A stretch of 64,000 nt of DNA from Epiperipatus broadwayi. Lineage: Eukaryota > Onychophora > Udeonychophora > Euonychophora > Peripatidae. A program made the position numbers and the translations under genes. The notes under the pieces are model-generated. The model searched no databases. It was given only the letters and a program-made list of their open reading frames with translations, and was not told the DNA's origin. Below, one piece after another: positions 12,387 to 23,789 of the stretch; within the stretch, counting starts at the first letter, position 1, and each line of letters opens with the position of its first letter. Location of the stretch: NCBI GenBank assembly GCA_028023455.1, contig JAQFVV010000207.1:1691243-1755242 (forward strand), in the 5' to 3' direction.

Positions 12387-12998
12387 GCAAAATCAAAACT
12401 ACCTCGAATCCAAAATTAAACCAGACCAGCATAAAAATAATATTAAAATGCAACCTAAGGCTTCACTGCTACAAGCAGACTTCTCAAGTGTAAAGAACTA
12501 CCAAAAACTACACAATATATATAATATTAAAAACTACCCACAAATCCATTCACTTCCCATCCACTCTTAATAATAAAAGAACTCTTAAATAAGTTAATTG
12601 CTTCAGAATAATAAATTTTCAATATTAAAGACTCTTTAATTCTTCTTTTGATTTCATTTCTCTCAAAGAAGACAACCTTAGCTTCATCAAAATCAATAGT
12701 GTGGCTAAGGTTGTCTTCTTTGAGAGAAATGAAATCAAAAAAAGAATTAAAGAGTCTTTATTATTGAAAATTTATTATTCTGAAGCAATTAACTTATTTA
12801 AGAGTTCTTTTAATATTAAGGCTGAATGGGAAGTGAATGGATTTGTGGGTAGTTTTTAATATTATATATATTGTGTAGTTTTTGGTAGTTCTTTACACTT
12901 GAGAAGTCTGCTTGTAGCAGTGAAACCTTAGGTTGTGTTTTAAAATTATTTTTATGCTGGTCTGGTTTAATTTTGGATTTGGTGTAGTTTTGATTTTA
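12387..12998. repeat. Long palindrome, 295-bp arms
   Basis: Left arm 12387-12682 and right arm 12704-12998 are nearly perfect inverted repeats around a 21-bp loop. Landmarks are AAAATCAAAACTACC at the left outer end, its complement near 12984-12998, and GACAACCTTAGC / GCTAAGGTTGTC at the inner ends. There is no coding capacity. This is a foldback or MITE-type element, and the few arm differences suggest it is fairly young or kept similar by gene conversion. Confidence 0.85.
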
Positions 12999-13010
12999 TA
13001 TTGACTAGTT

Positions 13011-13028
13011 TAGCTTTATGCCTGTAAT

Positions 13029-13066
<38 letters not shown>

Positions 13067-13094
13067 CAGGCATAAAGCTAAATTCTATAATAAT

Positions 13095-13130
<36 letters not shown>

Positions 13131-13143
13131 ATTATTATAGAAT
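13011..13143. repeat. Two adjacent (TA)n-cored hairpins
   Basis: TAGCTTTATGCCTGTAAT (13011-13028) and its exact complement (13063-13080) flank a (TA)n core. Immediately after, ATTCTATAATAATTGATA (from 13082) and its complement (to 13143) flank a second (TA)n core. Each forms a hairpin whose loop is a TA microsatellite. Confidence 0.85.
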
Positions 13144-16100
13144 AAAAATAAACAAAGAATAATGTACATGTGTAGTTCATTCATTTTTTAAATTTTATTT
13201 AGAGAATTATTATTTTTTATTTCATCTACCAATAGATATTTGTGTCATGTTATAAGTCTGAACAATATCGCATTATGATAAGATGGCTATACACACAATT
13301 AGAGATGTAATTGTCTTATCTCTTATACAGAATAGTTCAGTTTTGTTCTAAAATGTGTTTGGTGTCTTTTTAAGTTAATATTGTATATAAGAAGACATCA
13401 TTATGAAGAATAACATGAGAATTTTTGCCTAAATTTATGGGTAGATTTCATTTACAAATGTTTGAAACAAAGTATGAATATTATATTTTTGGCTATTATG
13501 GAAATTATCATATGAATATTATTGAAAGTGGGGTAATTAAGTAAAAAATTGTGACTAAGTTACAGTATGTCTATAGCATACTTAACTATGTCTTCTCTAT
13601 TTATGTAGTGGTTTCTGTATCTGTAAAAATGTAAAGTATAATACTTATAGATTTATTTTAAAAGGAAATTTATAAAATTTGGTAGTAGAGGTCATAACTT
13701 GAATTGTCAATTTAGTAGTCTTATGGGTTATTTAAAATGGGTTTATTATTATCCATTATAAGATGGAAGGTAGATTAGTGAGTGTACTTCCTAATATCTG
13801 AATTATTTTTTGTGGATTTTGTATTTATTAAATTTTTATTGTATACGGTTTTATATTCTATCTTTAGCATTATTTTTTTCTAGTCTCATATTTTTTTAAT
13901 TGTAATTAAAACAGCTTCTATTTTACAGAAATTTAACTTATATTTAATACCTTCTTTTTATTTAACTTTTAAAAAATAGAACTCTAGTGATATTTAGCAT
14001 AAACATAAGTAATCAGTGATTTCCAGATGCATTAAAATCCTTATTTGTAACACTTACCACTCAATTGTCACAATCATTTCAGGTTATTTCCTTTATTAAT
14101 AATGGTCATTGATAAAGGGAAAATCAAAACTGATCTAGGAATGGATTTTAAATATTAAGCAAAGGAACTTTACATGCATCCGGTATCACTAATTACCAAA
14201 ACATATGTTAGTTGGCATTCGATTCAAAATTAGTTTTCATCTTATATTGTTTAATTCAGAATTTGATGATGTCTGTCTTAGATAATTGTGTTTGTACCTT
14301 CATTAATTGGTAATTTTGTGTTGATAAATAACAGTATAAAATTTGTGATTATTGCAATAAGCAGAACTGTTCCTTGATCTGTCTGTCTGGAAGTTCTAAT
14401 TGGGAGATATCTTTAACATTCAAAAAATAGTATTTTTTTATTAATAATTTAACGCAGACATGGTTAATCTGTGGCATATGACTTCATGCAGATCTTCATG
14501 AATTTCTGCATGACACACATCATGTTAATAATAATTTAAGATGATTTCCATATGCCATAAATTGAAAACAGTTTATTTTGAGTTACTCATAACAAAGAGA
14601 ATATAATATTTTTAAGTGTACATATATGTTATATAATAATCATTTTTAATCAACATTTATTATTCATTTTTTTCTTATAATAATGTTCATTTTTGTATTT
14701 AAAGTTCAAATTGCATTTTGTGTAAATATTGAAATACAATTCATTAAATAAAAATAAAATTAAATACTCTATTAAATATAAAAATTTAAAATATTAGTCT
14801 CTGATTAACATCAGTATTATTTAAAAAAATATTCTTCCTGATATACTTTTATTTAACTCACTTTGTTTTGACTCTTAACATACTAGAGTTTGAAATAATT
14901 GAGAGAGTGCAAATCTCTCAAGCGCTTATGACTACAACCAGCCAATCAAATAATATTATTTACATACTAGAGTTTATAATTCAATTTCTATTTGCTATCC
15001 GATTTTGAATATAATTGAAATTTTTTTGTTTTTTTTTAATTTGAAAATAATTTAAAAAATAAAATTCGTGAAAAATTAAAATTTTTAATTTCATATGAGA
15101 TTCAATATTCATTATGGAACTGAATCTACTGATATTAAATTATATCTATTTTTTTTTTTTTTCATTTCACATTACTGAACTATATAAAGCTAAAAAACAG
15201 AAAATTAAAAAAACTAAAGATTAAGAAACACTCGTTCACATAAATGCATTATAAAATAGAAAAAAAAAAAAACACTAAAAAGTAAAAAATACATTATCTT
15301 CCGTTTTCACAATATCTCTGATATGACATAATCAAAATAAAGGCCTGCTGATTCATGCTTAGAACGTAAGTGTTTCATACTTGTATTTTGACCACTTAAT
15401 ATCAAGAATGCTCTGAAAGCTGAAGAAAGATTGTTTGTTTCCTTTCTAGTGCATTTTTTTTCTATTTCTTAGTGCATTTAAAAAACATTTCTTTAACATT
15501 TGTTTATGATTAAAGTTTAAACTGTGTTGAAACTTAATATTTTGAAATATATTTTACATGTTTAAAAATTTTATGGTTAGATGTATGATAAGCAGCATTG
15601 GTGGGCTCACTTTTCAAAGAATGTTACCCATCCCGAATGCAAACTTTTCTTTGCATTGTATTTTATATTATTGAAAATAAAATTGTATCAACTAATACAT
15701 GAAGCAAATTTTATAGATTTCACATTATTCTTGTAGGATTATATTGTTGAAAATGTTTGACCTTTACCATTTATTGAGTAATTTTTCAAATACATTCAAA
15801 CTCTTTTACTCTAGTTTAAACATAATTAACAAGAAGCTTTATATGTTTGTTTAATGTGTTTATATATAAAAAAACCTTCAATTTGATGAAGATTTTATAT
15901 CAAATTTAAAACATTTTCAATAATAATTAATATATCAAAAAGATTATACAATTCCTAAAAAAAAAAAATTAAAAAAATTTAAAATTTAATACACTTTTAA
16001 TTTATATTGAAAAATAAAAAAAGATAAGTTCAAGGCTTTCAATTAATATTTTTGTTTGAATCCGTAAAACACATATAAAAGTAAATATATTTTATTTTTA

Positions 16101-17404
16101 TTAGTAAAACATCATTTAAAAATAAGCTTCTATTTTAACTTTATCTTCTTTGTGAATGAAACATGAAATCACCAGCAAATAAATTCTGGTCATTATATAT
16201 TGCCTGATTAAGCCTGATAGGAATCTCTAAAAATGAAATTAAAATGTAAATTTGTTATTAACTGTTAATTAGAAGAAAAATGGTCTGAATGAGTGACTAA
16301 TGGAACCGGAAGCATCTTCTGTTTAAGTGTTTGGAACCAAAAATAAAAAGTTTAATATAAATGTTTAAAACTATTGCATTTCTTAACAAAATGGAAACTA
16401 GGTTATTTTTGTGTGTTCTCTGTGATGATAAGCTTTGGTTTGAAATTTTTCTGTGCTTTAGGCTAGGGACATGTTGAGCCCAAAGACACATTCTTTAGTC
16501 TAAATTTTGTTAAAAATTTGATGTGTGCATCTACTCAACCAGCATTTCAGTCAGAAACTGCATTTATGACATGTTTTTTTTTTTTTTGTTTCAATGTTGT
16601 AATATCATATCTGTGTGTAGCAGTTTTTTTTTTTTTTTGTAATTTCAGGTGTCAATTATGACAGCAAACTTGTGACTGTTTTGAAATGTATTGTTTTATG
16701 TCAAACTTTAATTTGATTACTTAGAATAGCAGAAGTATTTTCAAGACAATTGGAGAGGAAAATATTTTATTGTGAAAAATAAACCCAATTCAGCATCTTG
16801 TTTTATTTGTCATGAAAGTTGTGTATTAAAATATATATATATATATATCATTTAGAATTATCCCTTGAAATATAAATCATTTAAGAATCTTTTCACTCAT
16901 GGGCTGCAGTAAATTGAAAAAAATGAACAATCATTACGACATTTTTTACATATCAAGATGAGATGGCTAAGCAGAGGAAAAATTCTGGATCAGTATTTTT
17001 CTTTGCAGCAAGACATTAATTTATTTTTACAAAAAAAAAAAAAAAAACCTACAATAACAATAAAGTGTATATAGAGAACATGAAAATGATGGTTAGTGGT
17101 GTTTTTTAGCCTTTCTGTGTGACATCACGGAAAACATGCTGAGCTTAATCGTTATTTGTTGGCTAATAATAAAATAATTTCATATAAGGCAAACAAACTA
17201 TTTGCTCTTGAAGAATGCGATATACGCACACACATTTATGTGGAAAAAAAAGCTACGAAAAATGAGTCATTATATCTAATTAAAGTGAATTATTAATTAA
17301 CTAAGAATCCAATCAATAAGAAATTAAGCATCTGTGATGAGGAAATACAAAACTAAACACTGCATAATTTTCCAAATTCTATGTCCGGTTCATTATACAG
17401 TATA
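13144..17404. other. Unassigned AT-rich DNA
   Basis: No conserved frame, TE domain or long repeat is recognised over about 4.2 kb. There are simple-sequence runs: T tracts near 15151, 16577 and 16626, a (TA)n near 16831-16848 and an A18-like run near 17030. The T tract at 16626 followed by TAATTTCAG resembles a splice acceptor, but no exon can be read after it. Confidence 0.45.
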
Positions 17405-17647
17405 TATATAAATTATAAGAGGTCAAATGAATTATAGTAGAAATATATTTTACGCTTAATAAAATGTATATTAATTATATAAAAATAATTTTATAATTGA
17501 TTAAGCACTGAATACTAATTAGTTAAATTTTATTTAAAATTTCTCTATTTAGGGAAGATTATTTTTTGTATAATTAATCTATATCGTATTAAGCATAAAA
17601 TATATTTCTACTTTTATTAACTTTAATCCTTATAATTTACATAAATA
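17405..17647. repeat. MITE-like inverted repeat
   Basis: Arms 17405-17480 and 17568-17647 are inverted repeats with some mismatches (GTAGAAATATATTTTACGC on the left, complement near 17595-17612). The spacer is about 87 bp. It is non-coding. Confidence 0.65.
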
Positions 17648-18426
17648 GGTGCAGTTAAAATCAACCATAATAAAAGCTGAACAAGATATGGTATCAATAT
17701 TTCTCCAAAAACTATGCAATCATTTCAAATCATTTGGCTGCCATGTGCAAGAGATTTAAGAGCAAATTTCAGGATATAAGAAATATTAAGAAATTGTCCT
17801 GTTGCTGGTAGAAAATGCCTGGTATTTAGAAACAACAATTGATATACAATAAGCTGCACTGGATATGATTGCGCAAAGTTGTTTGACGAATTCATCGCAT
17901 TCAAAAATGATAGAAATCTGGATAATAATTTTTTAAAAAAGGGAAGGGAAAAAACTATGCCAAATTCTGAAAATTAGTGCTGAAAATAATAAAACTATAC
18001 AAAGTGTTCCCAAATGCTGCTCACATTCTTCCCATTAATCTATCCCTGATAGTCATCCTATTGTCTAATAAAATAGGCAAAGAGCATATTAAGAATACTA
18101 AATAGCAATTATAAATAATCAAAAGTTTATCTCAGCATCAAAAATTACACATTTTAAAATAACACTTGGACCCATTTAGGTTTAATGTAAATATTCTGTT
18201 ATGAGATACTATGTTGTAGTCCACCTAATGTAATATATGTATGTGGCCAGAGAAAGAAAGTTTGAGTATGGTTACTGCAGATAAACATGAATCATAGATG
18301 TCTATAGTGGGTGTGTATTTTGAAAAAAAAATTAAAATTCAAGACATTCATATGATTATCTCAGCATTTGCTTCATTTTATTTAGTCAGTTTATAATTAT
18401 GTAAAAAAAGTTTATATTATAAATAT
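17648..18426. other. Unassigned AT-rich DNA
   Basis: Nothing recognisable. Confidence 0.45.
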
Positions 18427-18973
18427 ATGTAAATAAATCAATTATTTTATATAGCGCGATGTTTATAAACTGTAATATTTAAACAGCATTAAGCTGTTGC
18501 ACATGCGCTTTGCAGATTTTAACTATAAATGACTGAATACTAACACTTCAAACACATGATAAAGTCTTTGGAAAAGATAGAGTGGCCATCTATCTTTTCG
18601 AACCCAAACACTTTTGTATGGGAAAATCTTAAGTGTTTGAAAATGAAAGCATGAAGATATTAAATAATCACTTTAAATTACTTTTACATGCTTGAATGAA
18701 TGACGCTAGTGAAATTTATTAGAATTTACAATACGTCATTTTTATTTGAAATTAAATGTATGTAAATAAATCAATTATTTTATATAGCGCGATGTTCATA
18801 AACTGTAATATTTAAACAGCATTTGCCCATACAAAAGCGTTTGGGTTTGAAAACATAGATGGCCACTCTATCTTTTCCAAAGACTTTATCATGTGTTTGA
18901 AGTGTTAGTATTCAGTCATTTATAATTAAAATCTGCAAAGCACATGTGCAACAGCTTAATGCTGTTTAAATAT
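18427..18973. repeat. Composite repeat P-Q-R-P-Q'
   Basis: A 64-bp block P (contains TATATAGCGCGATGTT) lies at 18427-18490 and again in the same direction at 18760-18823. Block Q (18481-18622, contains GATAGAGTGGCCATCTATC) recurs inverted at 18822-18973. The result mixes direct repeats with an inverted repeat around a central unique R of about 135 bp. It is non-coding and is probably a rearranged foldback element. Confidence 0.75.
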
Positions 18974-20819
18974 TATAAATATAGTAAATATTGAATTTGT
19001 GTCTTTTGTTGATAGAATTCATAATAACATGACAGATGCTACATTATTGCAAAAATAAGGAATGCAATCAGTAGGTCTGTATATTTTGGTTTAATATATA
19101 ATAAATTCAATTAAAGCCATAACAGCTTATCACTGTTGCTTTAAAGATTTTGAAATGAAGTAGAAAGCATTTTCTGAATTTGCACCAAGTATTTTCTGAA
19201 CTGTGATGACTTACGTATATTTTATCAATATACCATTTAAGGCATTATATAACTATGCTTACATTGTAAGTGGCAGTAATATATTCTATCTGTTCTATGC
19301 AGATTCATCTATTTCCAATTTGAATAATCAATCGATGTTGTGTGTTATCCAATTTTACAAACTGATTTCTGGTGGCTGGCCATCTTCAATGAGGAATGTT
19401 ACAATTAATTTAGTTGAGATTCTAAGTGATCTTAACTTTTGACAAATTGTGAAATATGCCTAGACATTTATTAGAGAAGAGTTAAAAACAAAATTGTCTG
19501 ATAGTTAACGTATTTGTTGTCTATATTTAGTCAATAATCATTTCCATGATTGTTTAATAGATAGTATCTAAAAAAGAAAATTATATCTATAAAAGCTTTA
19601 TATTGTATATAGGTATTTACATATAATAGGTGAATTGGTTGATTTTCTTTATCCCATAAGTATTTATAAATAATGATAAACTAAATTTTTTTGATATTCC
19701 TAATAGCTGTTTAGAACTATTTACTGATGGACACTATTATGTCATAATTACTTATAGTGAGGCAGAAAGTATTTAAAACTTTAATACTAAACGGATTGAA
19801 ATATCTATGTTTACTTAAGAGACTATTAATTGTACCTCCTTTGAATATGTAATTTATAAGTGGTATTCTAATATTTTTAAATTTGAACCTTTTTTAAAAT
19901 TAGAAATAAGATTCGCTACTGTTAATTATTGTTGGGACATTTCTTTTGACACATAAAAATTATCTCTTTGTTGGTGTTTCGTTAGTTAAAAAAACTTGAT
20001 TGGATTTATTGCTTGGGAGTTCATAGTACCAGATAGAGCCTAGCCACAGTCCATGAGCCTTAATTTCTAAAATCTACCACCCTCTTATTACTCTAGATCA
20101 TGGAAGGTATAACACTTTTCATTACATTTAAAATTTTTATAATAACGGAAGGTATTGCTATCAAAACTATAGAGAGATTTAATCTTTTTATTTTAACATT
20201 AAACTTTTTCATATTCTGCAAATGTCTTCTTTGATATTTTTTATTTGTATTATTAGATTTTGTAAAATTCTTATATCTATCTCTATACACAGGATGATTT
20301 CTTACATGTCTCATTATCTGAATATGGATTACAAAGTTTCTCAAATATTAGCGCCACCTAGCTTCAATGCTTTTGATCGTCATCGTTGGTAATTTGCGTT
20401 TTTCTAACATTTATTTTTTTTTTAAAAATTTTTATAGTTTCTAATACATATATATAATGGATATTTGTTGAGCTTTCTTCTAAAGAATTTTAATTATTTT
20501 TAAGATAATGCGTTGAAAGTAAAACATAAGAAAATAAACTTTGTTTCCTGTTGAAGATGCTATTTTCTTCAACTAAACATTTCCTTTATAAAGACTTGTG
20601 TTGGTTTCCAAACGTCATGTTCTTATTAATTAGTAGAAATATCTTTTCTTTAATCAGGATTTTAAAACAATAAAGCTGTCATCTCGTTTCAACGTCTTTT
20701 TTTATTATTATAAAGTTTATTTTTATAAAATGCTTATAAAAAAATAATAAATATCTTAAGACGGAAGAAGTTAACATCATATGTGTGTGTAGGTTATAAG
20801 TGACTGTATATGTATGCAA
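18974..20819. other. Unassigned AT-rich DNA
   Basis: Open frames at 19203-19442 (+) and 20093-20344 (-) lack recognisable domains or compositional support and are treated as chance. Confidence 0.45.
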
Positions 20820-20900
20820 ATAAAAAGAAAATCTGGTTATTCATGGGATTTGAACTTAGGTTTCTACCTTTTCATCTGCTGTGGTTGCATATATAGATAT
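20820..20900 (-). repeat. tRNA-like SINE relic
   Basis: On the minus strand, AAGTTCAAATCCCATGAA is a good T-arm / B-box match, preceded by an imperfect AGCAGATGAAAAGGTAGA where an A-box region would be. It continues into AT-rich sequence with a CA/TG run. No acceptor stem is seen. It is probably a retroposed tRNA-like element. Confidence 0.35.
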
Positions 20901-20964
20901 TCACCTTCACAATTACACGAGAAAATCGATTTAAAATTATTCACTAGAAAATATACTTAATTAT

Positions 20965-21335
20965 TCATACTCAAAGGAGTATGGAGAGATGTATGTTGGG
21001 AGTAACAAGAAGAGATCGAAAACGCAATGTATGGGTAAGAGAACAAACAGGTGTTCCTGACCTCATTGAAAAAATTAAAAGATTGGAGTTGGGCTGGACA
21101 TATTGCTAGAAGAGATGATAATAGATGGACAATTGAAATTTTAAACTGGATTCCAAGAGATTGTAAAAGACCCAGAAGGAGACCACATGTAAAATGGATG
21201 GATGAAATAAGAAAATGTGTAGGGGTGATGTGGAGAAGAGAAGCTAAAGATCGGAGAAGATGGATTAAACTTGGAGAGACCTTCATCCTGCAGTGGATTG
21301 ATAATGGTTGATAATGATGATGATGATGATTAAAA
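20965..21335 (+). pseudogene. RTE LINE 3' fragment, copy A
   Basis: This is the C-terminal end of an RTE-type polyprotein: RSMERCMLG at about 20970, then VREQTGVPDLIEKIK, then WSWAGHIARRDDNRWT (about 21080-21130), then RPHVKWMDEIRKC and W-KLGETF-LQWIDNG with stop near 21311. It is followed by the typical RTE 3' tail of TGATGATGAT units to about 21332. One frameshift lies near 21075. It is 5'-truncated, as expected from incomplete reverse transcription, and the copy is comparatively well preserved. Confidence 0.85.
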
Positions 21336-21954
21336 TTCAAAATTTGTGAAGAGATGGGAATTTCGGGGAAAAAAAAAATATTAAATGTGATTTATAATAA
21401 TAATGTTATTTACCTTAATCTAAGCATATTTGACGCTACAATCTTTTATCTTGAAGTATTGGAGACCAAAATGGAGTAATATTTGCTATTTCTCTTTTGC
21501 TTCCAAAAATATTCAACAATTCATAATAAACGAATTATTGCACATAGTCAAATGAAGCCCAGATAGTTACATAATAAGTTTGGTGATGTGTCGTAAATTA
21601 GATTTTTCGATTCCCAAATAGTTTCCTAGAATTGTCAAAAAAATGCTTCATCAACCATGGTATATAGTAATTGACAATTTCTTTCTATTTGATGTAATCA
21701 TCATCATCAGCAGCAGTCATTCGCAAATGAGTATCGCCATCAAAATTCCAAAAGTAAAAGCTAAAAACACAACAACATACTAATGATGAGTTGCACAGTG
21801 ATAATAAAAACCAATCTGTAAATCACAAAAATTTATTCTATTAATTTAATACTTTATGATATTATCCTCATTTTATAGGTCAAATCCAGAGTTATTATGA
21901 ATTTTTTGTAGTTTTTTTTTCTTGTTTTACCCATTTTCTTTCCAGTCAAGAATG
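21336..21954. other. Spacer between two opposed RTE 3' ends
   Basis: AT-rich, with no features seen except a short CATCATCATCAGCAGCAG run near 21700. Confidence 0.5.
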
Positions 21955-22260
21955 GGTATCATCATCAACCATTATCAATCCACTGCAGGATGAAGGTCTC
22001 TCCAAGTTCAATCCATCTTCTCTGATCTTTAGCTTCTCTTCTCCACATCATTCTTGCACACTTTCTTATTTCATCCATTCATCTGATATGTGGTCTCTTT
22101 CTGGATATTTTACAATCTCTTGGAATCCAATTTAAGATTTCAATTGTCCATCTATTATCATCTCTTTTAGCAATATGTCCAGCCCAACTCCACTTCAGTC
22201 TTTTAATTCTTTCAGTGAGATCAGTAACACTTGTTTGTTCTCTTACACATATATTGTGTA
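21955..22260 (-). pseudogene. RTE LINE 3' fragment, copy B
   Basis: This is the same C-terminal block and 3' tail as copy A, on the minus strand. Reading from 22257 down gives CVREQTSVTDLTERIKRLKWSW (described, not exact), AGHIAKRDDNRW and the end WIDNG near 21968, then TGATGATGAT at 21958. It is about 300 bp long, 5'-truncated and without the rest of the element. It stands tail to tail with copy A. Confidence 0.85.
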
Positions 22261-22775
22261 TAACTGTATATAATGGGTATACATCAGTTTATAAATGGAC
22301 ATTGGATAAATAGATGAATTGTTTTTAAGACTGGTTGGCCATCAAACTTCTACATATAGGAGAATTTTGCAGATTAAACATTGTTTAATTTCTATGAATT
22401 CAAACTTTAAGACAATGGCTGTTTTAGGCTTCAGCTTCGATCGATTGCTAGTATCAATATATAAAATGCATTGCAAAATTGCTAAAACTAAATAAGTTTA
22501 TGTTATGGATTGTAAATCACAACTTTGAATTATTAATATCCATTGTATAAAGCCCAATTTATTTTTTGAACAATGTTTTCTCTTTGAAGTAAAATTTAAT
22601 CTGATTTTCACTTTTTATAAAAATAATAACAATATATTTATAACTTTTTTGCTTTGTTTTAACATCAATATTACTGTTTTATTATCTTCTACATTTCCTA
22701 ATATTTTTCCTATATGACTAACTTATTGAATAACCATTAAAGTTCAAAATAACCAAAATACATGAGCACAACTTT
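22261..22775. other. Unassigned AT-rich DNA
   Basis: No structure is recognised before the tandem array at 22776. Confidence 0.45.
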
Positions 22776-23750
22776 TTATGCTTACATTCGGTTAAAACAG
22801 TAGCAACTTTTTCCATATAATAGTACCATTTAGTACAAGCCATAGTCAATGGATGCTAGAAAGGTTGTACATCAAAATCTCTATTTAGTGCCTATTCATT
22901 CAATATCCTGTGACTGGTTTTAGCTTATGTTTTCATCAATGAAGAGCCTTCTTCCAGTAGTGATATTTTTTTTAACTTTTTAGTTAATTATAAAAGTATA
23001 AGTTCAAAATAAAAACATATAATGTTTTAATCCAAGTTCATTTGCTTGTGTCATCATATAGATCTGACAATAGTTCATTGTAGTATCTTTGGTCCTTTAA
23101 TAACCTACATCAACATCATCCCATGGGCAGGAAAGGTATTAAACCAATAAACATTAGATGATCACCATTGTCTATGCTTACACAAGTTGATAAAACAATG
23201 ATTAACTCTGCATACAGTAATGCCACCCAATGAAAGCTATAGTAATTAATGGATGCAAGAAGGTTTGGGCATAAAATCCCCATTTAGTGCTTACTCATCC
23301 AATATCCCCACATGAGTTTCTAGTTTGTGGATTTCATCAGTGAGAAGTCTTGGATCTAAGAGCTGTATCTAGAACTTAAGATCTAATGCAAGCCTCCTTT
23401 TACTTAACTGTAAAGCTATGAGTCTAAAATAATGTTTTTTAATCCCAACTCATTTACTTGTATAGTTATATAGATCTAAACTCATTTGAGTATTTATATA
23501 GTTTAGTGTCTTTTTTCTTTATTAATAACCTAAATCACCATTATCCCATGGGCAGGAATATTATCAATAAACATCATGTGATGACCAAAATAATGTTCTC
23601 AACTGAAGCTCATTCACTTTTCTAATTATAGAGATCTGAAACCAGTTTAGTTTTTATACATTTTGATATTGGCAAAAATACAATTAAACCAATAAAATTG
23701 GTGTCCTTTCCTATTCTTACACAAGCTGTTAAAACAGTGATGTGATGTAT
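22776..23750. repeat. Tandem repeat, ~397-bp unit, about 2.5 copies
   Basis: TATGCTTACA...GTTAAAACAG-like starts recur at about 22777 and 23173. CATCCCATGGGCAGGAA recurs at about 23116 and 23546. TATAGATCTGA/TATAGATCTAA recurs at about 23059, 23469 and 23621. Each full unit contains one arm of the foldback family F (22830-22960, 23205-23400). The third copy is partial. The array abuts the 3' end of the CR1-like LINE. Confidence 0.7.
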
Positions 23751-23789
23751 TTGGCTTCTCCTTAAATGAAGTCAAGAATATTGCAGCAA

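Noticed and set aside
11861-12453. Two similar 60-63-codon frames on the minus strand that look like a conserved small gene pair
   Set aside because: They are the A and B blocks of the nested foldback read twice; similarity is due to repetition.
11041-13143. CRISPR-like array because of regularly repeated blocks
   Set aside because: Blocks are long, inverted and eukaryotic foldback in nature, without short direct repeats and unique spacers.
16560-16700. Polypyrimidine tract plus CAG as a splice acceptor of a host exon
   Set aside because: Stops occur in all frames shortly after and no donor or adjoining coding segment is found; T-runs are common here.
20093-20344. 83-codon frame on the minus strand with scattered His and Arg
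   Set aside because: The spacing does not fit C2H2 or another zinc-binding pattern in any one frame, and composition matches the AT-rich background.
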